NCBI GenBank assembly: GCA_910584075.1
Contig: CAJTZI010000060.1
Coordinates: forward strand, 1 to 9,919
DNA from: an uncultured Oscillibacter sp.
GTDB lineage: Bacteria > Bacillota > Clostridia > Oscillospirales > Oscillospiraceae
DNA: 9,919 nt
Direction of reading: 5' to 3'
The notes below the pieces were generated by a model. That model was not told where the DNA came from, did not search any database, and saw only the letters and a program-made list of their open reading frames with translations. Positions 1 to 5,810 of this stretch are shown here, in pieces. The position numbers and the translations under genes were made by a program. The first letter of the stretch is position 1. The number at the start of each line of letters is the position of its first letter.

Positions 1-1
1 G

Positions 2-70
2 ATAACCGAGATGAAAACGGAGGTAGCCGCCGAAAGGGAGCGGCTGAGGGCAGAAAATAGAGCAAGCTGA
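2..70 (+). CDS. 3' end of an upstream gene (partial, unknown product)
   Basis: Reading from base 2, an open frame gives the charged tail ITEMKTEVAAERERLRAENR followed by A-S and a TGA stop at 68-70. The alternation of E, R and A residues is typical of a helical or coiled-coil C-terminus. The stop lies directly in front of a strong intrinsic terminator, which is where a real gene end is expected. Too little remains to name the protein. Another frame (from base 1) is also open up to a TAG at 58-60 but gives a less natural composition. Confidence 0.4.
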   Translation: MTEMKTEVAAERERLRAENRAS

Positions 71-71
71 G

Positions 72-111
72 AACTGCGGCCCACTGGGGGTGTCCCGGTG
101 GGCCAGTTTTT
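72..111 (+). terminator. intrinsic terminator of the upstream gene
   Basis: An 11-bp stem is formed by GGCCCACTGGG (78-88) and CCCGGTGGGCC (94-104), with one G-T pair and a 5-base loop. It is extended by AACT/AGTT outside a small bulge and followed by a run of T (107-111). It starts two bases after the stop of the partial gene. Confidence 0.85.
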
Positions 112-114
112 CTC

Positions 115-139
115 TGTCTGTGGGCAAATATGTGGTCAG
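115..139 (+). repeat. left copy of a 25-base imperfect direct repeat
   Basis: TGTCTGTGG (115-123), five variable bases, then TATGTGGTCAG (129-139). The same two blocks with the same 5-base spacing recur at 8751-8775, so 20 of 25 positions match. All differences fall in the central five bases. It may be a remnant of an integration site or a shared binding site. Confidence 0.5.
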
Positions 140-181
140 AGAGTAAACACCCTTGATGGACAGGCGAAAGGAGTTGCGGAA

Positions 182-304
182 ATGGCAGGTTTGAAACAGA
201 TAATGGAGATTTTCATGACCATAAATCAGCCCTTATCCTCAGAGCAGCGTGTGCGCTGGTACATCCAAAGAGAAGCTGAGAGTATCAAAGTTTTCTGCCT
301 GTAG
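182..304 (+). CDS. possible 40-residue small protein, unknown
   Basis: A short ORF begins at ATG 182 with a good ribosome binding site, AAAGGAG at 167-173, eight bases upstream. It encodes 40 residues, starting MAGLKQIMEIFMTINQPLSS and ending ESIKVFCL, with no signal peptide or obvious membrane segment. I do not recognise it. The same frame is open further upstream to a GTG at 98, but that start lies inside the terminator stem and has no binding site. It sits between a terminator and the promoter of the sigma-54 activator, so it would be monocistronic, but I see no convincing promoter. The frame could also be open by chance or be the remnant of an older gene. Confidence 0.3.
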   Translation: MAGLKQIMEIFMTINQPLSSEQRVRWYIQREAESIKVFCL

Positions 305-371
305 GCCTCATTTTGGTATTTCGCTGCTTGGTATGACAACCCCCCAGTACGACCGGAGCTCCGCCGGCCGC

Positions 372-400
372 TTGCAATTCGGTCGGATCACGGATATACT
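372..400 (+). promoter_or_regulatory. sigma-70-type promoter of the activator gene
   Basis: TTGCAA (372-377) and TATACT (395-400) are separated by exactly 17 bases. Transcription would start near 407. That would leave an ATG at 407 with no leader, so it favours the ATG at 455 as the translation start. A perfect 10-bp palindrome, CGGAGCTCCG (354-363), lies just upstream. Confidence 0.6.
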
Positions 401-454
401 GGTTGCATGATTCTCTGGCCGGTGATTCTGACCAGACAGAAAGCGGGTGCCGCT

Positions 455-1795
455 ATGACTCATTACGAGAACCTGAGCGCCGCCCTCCTGTCCATGCGGG
501 AGGGTATCCTGATCATCGACACGGAAGCCAGGATCGTATTCGCCAACCAATCCTATCTGGACTTCGTGAAGCGAACGGCGGACGAGATCCTGGGCCGTCC
601 CCTGCGGGAGATCCGCCCGGGGGCCCGGCTGCCCGAGGTTCTGGCAACAGGGCAGCCCATCCTCCACGCTCCCCGCACGGAGGAGAACGACGACATCTAC
701 TTTGTCAATATGTACCCCGTCTTTCTGGACGGGAAAGTGGCCGGCGGGCTGTCGGTGGTCACTTTCCTCCGGGACGCCTACGACTTCCGCACGGAGCTGG
801 AGGCTTACGAAAAGCGGAACAAGCAGGTGCTCCGCCGGGTAAACAGGACCAACTCCACCCGGTACACCTTTGACTCTATCGTAGCCGTGGAGGAGAACGC
901 GCGCGCCGTCAAATCCCTGGCCCAGCGGGCGGCGGCCACGGATGCGGCGGTCCTGCTGGCCTCGGAGAGCGGCACCGGCAAGGAGCTCTACGCCCAGGCC
1001 ATTCACAACGCCAGCCCCCGGTGCCGGGAGGTCTTTGTGGCTATCAACTGCGCCAATTTCAACGCGAACACCCTGGAATCCGAGCTCTTCGGCTATGTGG
1101 AGGGCGCCTTTACCGGTGCCCGGCGGGGCGGAAAAATCGGGCTGTTCGAGGCCGCCAACGGCGGCACCATCTTCTTGGACGAGGTATCCGAGATGGACAT
1201 GGAGCTCCAGGCCAAGCTGCTGCGGGTCCTCCAAGAGGGCCGGGCGCGCCCAGTGGGCGGCGTGGAGGAGGTGGAGGCCGATGTGCGTCTTATCTGCGCC
1301 AGCAACGCTGATCTCCAGTCCTACATCGCCGCCGGGAAATTCCGCAGGGACCTGTACTACCGCCTGTCCACGTTCCAGATCCGCATCCCGCCCCTGCGGG
1401 AGCGGCGGGGGGACATCCCTGCCTTGGCCTTTGTGATCCTTCAGGAGCTGTCCAAAAAACTGAAACGCTCCGTGACCATCTCCCCGGAGGCCCTGGAGAT
1501 TCTCACCGTCTATGACTGGCCCGGGAATGTGCGGGAGCTGCGGAACGTGCTGGAGTTCTCCGCCTATCTCTCCGAAAACGGCGTCATCGTCCAGGACTCC
1601 CTGCCGGAGAGCCTGGTGCGCCCCGCCGTGGAGCGGGAGAGCGTCCCCCTGGCCCAGCGGGTGCGGATGTTCGAGCAGAGCGAGATTCACAAGCTGCTGC
1701 TGCGCTACGGCTCCACCCTGGAGGGAAAAAAGCGGACCGCGGCGGAGCTCGGCATTTCCCTGGCCACGCTCTACAATAAACTCGGCTCCGATTGA
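455..1795 (+). CDS. sigma-54-dependent transcriptional activator (PAS, AAA+, Fis HTH)
   Basis: This is a bacterial enhancer-binding protein of 446 residues that would remodel sigma-54 RNA polymerase by ATP hydrolysis. An N-terminal PAS-like sensor (about residues 5-110) takes the place of a receiver domain, so a small ligand rather than phosphorylation is the likely signal. The AAA+ domain has Walker A SESGTGKE (170-177), the sigma-54 contact motif GAFTGA (217-222), Walker B GTIFLDEV (237-244), the arginine-finger region FRRDLYYRL (296-304) and WPGNVRELRN (355-364). A Fis-type helix-turn-helix, with TAAELGISLATLYNKL, ends the protein (about 425-443). The first glycine of Walker A is serine here, which is unusual but leaves the GTGKE core. 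ATG 455 is preferred over ATG 407 because the promoter would make the latter leaderless and because PAS proteins normally begin near this point; its ribosome binding site is weak. The product very likely controls the operon starting at 2126, whose upstream region contains sigma-54 promoter and operator sequences. Confidence 0.93.
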   Translation: MTHYENLSAALLSMREGILIIDTEARIVFANQSYLDFVKRTADEILGRPLREIRPGARLPEVLATGQPILHAPRTEENDDIYFVNMYPVFLDGKVAGGLSVVTFLRDAYDFRTELEAYEKRNKQVLRRVNRTNSTRYTFDSIVAVEENARAVKSLAQRAAATDAAVLLASESGTGKELYAQAIHNASPRCREVFVAINCANFNANTLESELFGYVEGAFTGARRGGKIGLFEAANGGTIFLDEVSEMDMELQAKLLRVLQEGRARPVGGVEEVEADVRLICASNADLQSYIAAGKFRRDLYYRLSTFQIRIPPLRERRGDIPALAFVILQELSKKLKRSVTISPEALEILTVYDWPGNVRELRNVLEFSAYLSENGVIVQDSLPESLVRPAVERESVPLAQRVRMFEQSEIHKLLLRYGSTLEGKKRTAAELGISLATLYNKLGSD

Positions 1796-1796
1796 C

Positions 1797-1812
1797 TTCT
1801 ATATTTTTAGAA
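1797..1812 (+). promoter_or_regulatory. activator binding site 1 (upstream enhancer palindrome)
   Basis: TTCTATATTTTTAGAA, one mismatch from a perfect TTCTAA-N4-TTAGAA palindrome. It starts one base after the activator stop codon. Its centre is 21 bases, two helical turns, from the centre of site 2, and about 220 bases upstream of the predicted sigma-54 start. Assignment to the adjacent activator is inference. Confidence 0.6.
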
Positions 1813-1816
1813 TTCG

Positions 1817-1834
1817 GTTCTAATATTTTAGAAC
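1817..1834 (+). promoter_or_regulatory. activator binding site 2 (upstream enhancer palindrome)
   Basis: GTTCTAA-TATT-TTAGAAC is an 18-bp palindrome with perfect 7-base arms, the best copy of the three. It is centred about 200 bases upstream of the predicted start, on the same DNA face as site 1. Confidence 0.68.
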
Positions 1835-1886
1835 TACGCTGTTTCAGGTATTGTATCGAAAAGCGGTTCCCCACCTCTCTTCAGAC

Positions 1887-1902
1887 TTCTAATTTTTTAG
1901 AA
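1887..1902 (+). promoter_or_regulatory. activator binding site 3 (upstream enhancer palindrome)
   Basis: TTCTAATTTTTTAGAA has perfect 6-base arms and a 4-base spacer, matching site 2. It is centred about 131 bases upstream of the predicted start, within the range usual for sigma-54 enhancers. A degenerate fourth half-match (TTCTAT at 1905-1910) follows but is not convincing. Confidence 0.65.
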
Positions 1903-1999
1903 TTTTCTATATCTATTGGACCGGGATCCGCGGAGTGCACAAGCCGCTCACCGTTACTCTCCCAGCACCTTGACATTTTTTCCAATTTCCTCCCGCCGC

Positions 2000-2015
2000 T
2001 GGCACGTTTCTTGCT
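2000..2015 (+). promoter_or_regulatory. sigma-54 (-24/-12) promoter of the transporter operon
   Basis: TGGCACG-TTTC-TTGCT matches the sigma-54 consensus TGGCACG-N4-TTGCW at every position, with GG at 2001-2002 and GC at 2013-2014. The start would be near 2025, giving a leader of about 100 bases before the ATG at 2126. An RpoN-type sigma factor must be encoded elsewhere in the genome. Confidence 0.9.
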
Positions 2016-2125
2016 TTTTAGTTTGGACATAGCTGCAGCGCGCGTCCCGCATCATCTCCGGGCCTGATGACTCCGCGGTACATACAGGTCCAAGCGAGAA
2101 AGAGAAAAACGAGGAGGAAAATTTT

Positions 2126-3499
2126 ATGTTGGCATTCTTGGGCTTTCTCACCGTGGTGCTGATGCTGGTCCTCATCATGACCAAAAAAGCATCTCCCCTG
2201 GTGGCCCTCATCGCGGTTCCCGTGGTGACCGGCATCATCGCCTGCGGGTTCTTCGTCACTGACCCGGAGAACGCTCCCGGCGTAATCGACTTCGTGGCAA
2301 ACTTCAAGAGCATGGGCAAAATGATCACCGGCTCCAGCGGCATCGGCTCCGTGGCCGCCACCGGCGTCATGTTCATCTTCTCCATCCTGTTCTTCGGCAT
2401 CCTCACCGACGCCGGTACTTTCCGTCCCATCATCAAGAAGGTGCTGGACCTGGTGGGCACCGATCCAATCAAAATCGCCATTGGCACCGCCATTCTGGCC
2501 GCCATCGTCCACCTGGACGGTTCCGGCGCCGTGACCTTCCTGATCTGCGTCCCCGCCCTGTTGCCCTTGTATGACGCCTTGGGCATGAAGCGCACCACTC
2601 TGGCCACCATTGTGGCTCTGTCCGCAGGCACCATGAACATTCTGCCCTGGGGCGGCCCCACCATCCGTGCCGCCACCGCCCTCACTCCCGAGGGCCAGCA
2701 GACCGATGCCGTGGCCTTCTTTATGCCCGTGCTGCCCGCCGTGCTGGCAGGTCTTGTGTGCGTGCTGGTCATCGCCGTGTTCCTGGGCCGCGCTGAAAAG
2801 GCCCGTCTGGGCAATGTGGCCCTGGCCGGCAAGGCCTATGTGGAGCCCGAGCTCTCCGATGAGGAGAAAGCCCTGCTGCGCCCCCAGCTGTTCTGGGTAA
2901 ACATCGTCCTCATCATCGCCGCCATCGCCGCCCTGCTGAAATCCGGCTTTGCCCCCGCGGTGATCTTCATGGTGTTCTATGTGCTGGCCACCCTCATCAA
3001 CTATCCCAAGGTGGCTGACTCCAAGGCCCGGGTGGACGCCCACGCCAAGAGCTGCCTGATGATGTGCTCCGTGCTGTTTGCCGCCGGCTGCTTTACCGGC
3101 ATCATGAAGGGCACCGGCATGATCACCGCCATGGCCGACGCGCTGGTAGCCATCATCCCGGACGCCATGGGCAAGTTCTTCCCCATCATCGTGGGCGTTG
3201 TGGGTATGCCCGCCTCCCTGCTGTTTGACCCCGACTCCTTCTACTACGGCGTGCTGCCCGTGCTGGCCCACACGGCCGAGGGCTTCGGCGTTGCCGCCCA
3301 GTCCGTGGGCCGCGCCGCCATCCTGGGCCAGATGACCACCGGCTTCCCCGTGTCCCCCCTCACCGCCTCCACCTTCCTGCTGGTGGGCCTGTCCGGCGTG
3401 GACTTCGGCGAGCACCAGAAGAAGACCATCCCCATGGCTTTCATCGTGACCATTGTGATGCTGGTGGTGGCTGTTGTCACCGGCGGCGTAACTCTGTAA
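2126..3499 (+). CDS. CitMHS-family citrate/carboxylate:cation symporter
   Basis: This 457-residue inner-membrane transporter is of the CitMHS family, whose characterised Bacillus members (CitM, CitH) import citrate complexed with divalent metal together with protons. It begins MLAFLGFLTVVLMLVLIMTK, closely resembling the start of Bacillus CitM as I remember it. Roughly 11-12 hydrophobic segments are visible. Recognisable family motifs are HLDGSG (129-134), NILPWGGPT (171-179), GIMKGTGM (325-332), DPDSFYYG (368-375) and GFPVSPLT (406-413). A cytoplasmic charged loop lies around 222-255. The length is normal for the family. The start is fixed by GAGGAGG at 2111-2117, eight bases upstream of the ATG. 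It is the first gene of an operon behind a sigma-54 promoter. Citrate itself is not proven; a related di- or tricarboxylate is equally possible given the AtuA genes downstream. Confidence 0.9.
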   Translation: MLAFLGFLTVVLMLVLIMTKKASPLVALIAVPVVTGIIACGFFVTDPENAPGVIDFVANFKSMGKMITGSSGIGSVAATGVMFIFSILFFGILTDAGTFRPIIKKVLDLVGTDPIKIAIGTAILAAIVHLDGSGAVTFLICVPALLPLYDALGMKRTTLATIVALSAGTMNILPWGGPTIRAATALTPEGQQTDAVAFFMPVLPAVLAGLVCVLVIAVFLGRAEKARLGNVALAGKAYVEPELSDEEKALLRPQLFWVNIVLIIAAIAALLKSGFAPAVIFMVFYVLATLINYPKVADSKARVDAHAKSCLMMCSVLFAAGCFTGIMKGTGMITAMADALVAIIPDAMGKFFPIIVGVVGMPASLLFDPDSFYYGVLPVLAHTAEGFGVAAQSVGRAAILGQMTTGFPVSPLTASTFLLVGLSGVDFGEHQKKTIPMAFIVTIVMLVVAVVTGGVTL

Positions 3500-3551
3500 A
3501 AGCCATCCCGATCCGTGACCATACAATTCTGCTGAAAGGAAGCGTGTCATT

Positions 3552-4898
3552 ATGAAATCCATCCGCATCGGCTCCGGCGCCGGATACGCCGGCGATCGCC
3601 TGGAGCCCTCTCTGGAGCTCATCGAAAAGGGCAATCTGGATTACATCAGCTACGAATGCCTGGCTGAGCGCACCATCGCCATCGGCCAGCAGGCCAAACT
3701 GAAGGACCCCAGCAAGGGCTACAACGGCCTGCTGGAGTACCGCATGGAAAAGGCCCTGCCCCTGTGCTGGGAGCACAAGGTAAAGCTCATCACCAACATG
3801 GGCTCCGCCAATCCACAGGCGGCGGCGGCCACGTGCGTGGAGATCGCCCGGAAGCACGGCCTCACCGGCATGAAGATCGCCTGCGTCACCGGTGACGACC
3901 TGCTGCCCGTCATCGACAAATACATGGACACCGAGGTGTGGGAGACCGGCGAACCCCTCTCCAAGCTGCCCGGGCAGATTGTCTCCGCCAACGCCTACAT
4001 GGGTGTGGAGGGCATCCTCAAGGCGCTGGAGCAGGGCGCCGACGTGGTCATTACCGGCCGCGTGGCAGACCCCGCCATCTTCATGGCCCCCGCCATCCAC
4101 GAGTTTGGCTGGTCCCTGGAAGACTGGGACAAGCTGGGCAAGGGCACCATCATGGGCCACCTGCTGGAGTGCGGCGGACAGGTTACCGGCGGCTACTTTG
4201 CCGAGCCCGGCAAGAAGGACGTGCCCGGTGTGGGACACCTGGGCTTCCCCATCATCGAGATCGCCGAGGACGGCTCCTTCTTTGTCACCAAGGTCCCCGA
4301 GGCCGGCGGCCTTGTGACTGTGGAGACCTGCTCCGAGCAGATCTGCTATGAGATCCACGACCCGGAGAACTACTTCACCCCTGACGTAGTGGCCGACTGC
4401 AAGAACATCACCTTCACCGAGGTGGAGAAGGACAAGGTAGTGGTCACCGGCGTCACCGGCAAGCCCAAGACCGAGACCTTCAAGTGCTCCATCGGCTATC
4501 GGGACTGCTTCATTGGCGACGGCGAGATCAGCTATGGCGGCCCCGGCTGCGTGGCACGGGCCAAGCTGGCGCTGGAGATCATGAAGGAGCGGCTGGAGCT
4601 GGTGGCTCCCGGCCAGTTCGACGAGCTGAAATTCGACCTCATCGGCTGCAACAGCCTCTATTGGAATCCGGACCATCCTATGGGCGGCGAGCCTTCCGAG
4701 GTCCGCGTCCGGGTGGCCGGCCGGGCCAAGACCAGGGCTGTAGCCGACCTGGTGCCCAACGAGGTGGAAGCTCTGTACACCAACGGCCCCGCTGGCGGCT
4801 GCGGCGCGGTAAAGCGCACCCGGGAGATCGTGTCTGTGGCATCCATCCTAGTAAGTCGCTACGACGTGAAGCCCGAGATTCAGGTCTTTACGGTATAA
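3552..4898 (+). CDS. AtuA-family protein (DUF1446), N-terminal catalytic-type domain
   Basis: This 448-residue soluble protein belongs to the acyclic terpene utilisation AtuA / DUF1446 family. The biochemical reaction of this family has not, to my knowledge, been established; the name comes from Pseudomonas terpene gene clusters. Conserved blocks are GSGAGYAGDR (7-16), NMGSANP (82-88), VTGDD (112-116), SANAYMG (145-151), GADVVITGRVADPA (162-175) and GHLLECGGQVTGGYF (202-216), in the usual order. The protein stops where many family members continue into a small C-terminal domain; that domain is encoded by the next gene, 16 bases downstream. The ATG at 3552 has AAAGGA 11 bases upstream. No acyl-CoA dehydrogenase or carboxylase gene lies nearby, so a role in terpene breakdown is unlikely here. 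Following a carboxylate transporter, it more likely acts on the imported acid. Family assignment is firm, function is inference. Confidence 0.88.
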   Translation: MKSIRIGSGAGYAGDRLEPSLELIEKGNLDYISYECLAERTIAIGQQAKLKDPSKGYNGLLEYRMEKALPLCWEHKVKLITNMGSANPQAAAATCVEIARKHGLTGMKIACVTGDDLLPVIDKYMDTEVWETGEPLSKLPGQIVSANAYMGVEGILKALEQGADVVITGRVADPAIFMAPAIHEFGWSLEDWDKLGKGTIMGHLLECGGQVTGGYFAEPGKKDVPGVGHLGFPIIEIAEDGSFFVTKVPEAGGLVTVETCSEQICYEIHDPENYFTPDVVADCKNITFTEVEKDKVVVTGVTGKPKTETFKCSIGYRDCFIGDGEISYGGPGCVARAKLALEIMKERLELVAPGQFDELKFDLIGCNSLYWNPDHPMGGEPSEVRVRVAGRAKTRAVADLVPNEVEALYTNGPAGGCGAVKRTREIVSVASILVSRYDVKPEIQVFTV

Positions 4899-4914
4899 GA
4901 AAGGAGAATTCGCC

Positions 4915-5214
4915 ATGAAACTCTGGGAAATCGCCCACTCCCGCACCGGAGACAAGGGGAACATCTCCAACGTCTCCCTGATCGCCTATGACGCCAAGGA
5001 CTATGAGATGCTCAAAGAGAAAGTCACTCCTGAGCGGGTAAAGGAGCACTTCAAGGGCATGGTCCACGGCGACGTGGTCCGCTATGAACTGCCCAACATC
5101 CACGCACTGAACTTTGTGATGTACGCGGCCCTGGGCGGCGGCGTCACCCGCTCCCTCTCTGTAGATATGCACGGCAAGGGCCTGTCTTCCTACCTGCTGG
5201 ATCTGGAGATCTGA
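4915..5214 (+). CDS. AtuA-like C-terminal (ferredoxin-fold) domain protein
   Basis: This 99-residue protein begins MKLWEIAHSRTGDKGNISNV. The block AHSRTGDKGN (7-16) is characteristic of the small domain that ends many AtuA/DUF1446 proteins and is sometimes a separate gene. LPNIHALNFVMYAALGGGVT (about 60-79) fits the same domain. A strong ribosome binding site, AAAGGAG, lies upstream of the ATG, and the gap to the preceding stop is 16 bases, so the two are co-translated subunits. It probably forms a complex with the 448-residue AtuA protein, reconstituting the fused form seen elsewhere. It is the last gene of the operon; inverted repeats follow within four bases of the stop. Confidence 0.85.
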   Translation: MKLWEIAHSRTGDKGNISNVSLIAYDAKDYEMLKEKVTPERVKEHFKGMVHGDVVRYELPNIHALNFVMYAALGGGVTRSLSVDMHGKGLSSYLLDLEI

Positions 5215-5217
5215 GCT

Positions 5218-5243
5218 GTTCACCATATTTCCATATTGTGAAC
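5218..5243. repeat. inverted repeat directly after the operon
   Basis: GTTCAC (5218-5223) pairs with GTGAAC (5238-5243); inside, ATAT pairs with ATAT around the loop TTCC with one C/T mismatch between the two stems. It starts three bases after the AtuA-like gene ends and touches the next, larger inverted repeat. No T run follows, so it is not a standard terminator on either strand. Confidence 0.6.
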
Positions 5244-5279
5244 AACGTGCGGTCCGCCGGTTTGGCGGACCGCACGTTG
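5243..5279. repeat. perfect 16-bp inverted repeat (terminator-like stem without T run)
   Basis: CAACGTGCGGTCCGCC (5243-5258) and GGCGGACCGCACGTTG (5264-5279) are exact complements around the loop GGTTT. This is the most stable hairpin in the window. The bases after it, AACGTTGAAGG, contain no T tract, so it is more likely an mRNA 3'-end stabiliser, a weak terminator or a protein site than a canonical intrinsic terminator. Confidence 0.7.
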
Positions 5280-5328
5280 AACGTTGAAGGGGGACTCCTC
5301 CCATTTATTTTTAGAACGGTTCTTTTTG

Positions 5329-5369
5329 AACACCGCAATCCTCTGGGGAATCTGGCGGTGTTATTTTTA
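5329..5369 (+). terminator. intrinsic terminator of the transporter-AtuA operon
   Basis: AACACCGC (5329-5336) pairs exactly with GCGGTGTT (5355-5362), followed by ATTTTTA. The 18-base loop is long but contains further weak pairing. It is the first hairpin with a T tract downstream of the operon. Confidence 0.65.
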
Positions 5370-5548
5370 TTGTGGTAATACTATTCCCAAATTAAAAATT
5401 CGGAAACAGCACGTAAATAAAAACGGGTTTCATCCCTCCGCGCCGGGTGGGAAACAAGCGAATACTCTGTTCTATCAATTTATCTCTGCTTCCAGCCCCG
5501 CATCCGATGAACCTTTTCACCGAGGAAGGAAATAATAAAAACTCAAAA

Positions 5549-5568
5549 TGACAGGCTGACAGGTTGAG
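5549..5568 (+). repeat. short 8-base tandem repeat
   Basis: TGACAGGC, TGACAGGT and the degenerate TGAG lie back to back. The second unit provides CTGACA (5556-5561), a possible -35 element 15 bases from TACATT (5577-5582), a poor -10. It may mark the promoter of the RNA candidate downstream, but the match is weak. Confidence 0.35.
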
Positions 5569-5770
5569 GGAATGCATACATTTCCTTCAGCAAGGCCAAT
5601 TCGAGTGGACCCGCATGGCAACGCCCGCCGTACTGAGGGCCGGCTCATGAAGAACCGGACCGAGCTGACTGCGGACCCCATGTGGGGCGAATCAGTCTCA
5701 GCAGGCGCAAAGCCCCGATCCCCAACAAGCGGCGCCCCCCAGCGAATGCCGGGGGGCGTTCTTCTGTTTG
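5564..5770 (+). ncRNA. candidate structured RNA ending in an intrinsic terminator
   Basis: No convincing gene occupies 5370-5810, yet 5564-5770 is dense in stable stems. TGAGGGAATG pairs with the stretch ending TTTCCTTCA (5565-5587, loop CATA). CCGG pairs with CCGG across 11 bases (about 5641-5659). GCTGACTG pairs with CAGTC-AGC across an inner CCCC-ATGT-GGGG hairpin (about 5664-5704). Everything ends in a strong terminator. An 80-codon ORF (5572-5814) spans the region but has no ribosome binding site, runs through the terminator stem and has an unnatural R/P-rich composition. I could not match it to a riboswitch class: cobalamin, glycine, T-box, c-di-GMP and ZTP signatures were considered and are absent. 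The length of roughly 180-210 bases would be compatible with a 6S-like RNA, but I see no clear closing stem. Confidence 0.42.
5733..5769 (+). terminator. strong intrinsic terminator
   Basis: CGCCCCCC (5733-5740) pairs exactly with GGGGGGCG (5751-5758); G-C pairs inside close a GAAT loop. The tail TTCTTCTGTTT follows on the plus strand. On the minus strand there is no T run, so it serves a plus-strand transcript. It lies 42 bases beyond the end of the convergent minus-strand operon. Confidence 0.8.
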
Positions 5771-5810
5771 GGACGGATATGCGGTCCGGCGATTTCAAAG
5801 AAACAGGGCG

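Noticed and set aside
308..1690. 460-codon minus-strand open frame
   Set aside because: It is the antisense shadow of the sigma-54 activator, whose domains are unmistakable; its translation is rich in G, H, P and Q without recognisable motifs.
1970..1975. TTGACA as a -35 box upstream of the transporter
   Set aside because: No -10 element lies at a suitable distance, whereas the sigma-54 promoter 25 bases downstream is perfect.
2018..3634. 538-codon minus-strand open frame
   Set aside because: Antisense of the CitMHS gene; its H/G/Q-rich composition is what the complement of a GC-rich membrane protein gives.
3477..4676. 399-codon minus-strand open frame
   Set aside because: Antisense of the AtuA gene, which has conserved family motifs and a good ribosome binding site.
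5313..5324. AGAACGGTTCT palindrome as a fourth activator site
   Set aside because: The half-sites resemble those at 1797-1902 but the spacing is one base instead of four, and it lies after the operon beside a terminator.
5655..5730. Possible cobalamin or c-di-GMP riboswitch
   Set aside because: Short similarities (ACTGCGG; GGCGCAAAGCC) were checked, but the defining conserved segments of either class are missing and no plus-strand gene follows the terminator.
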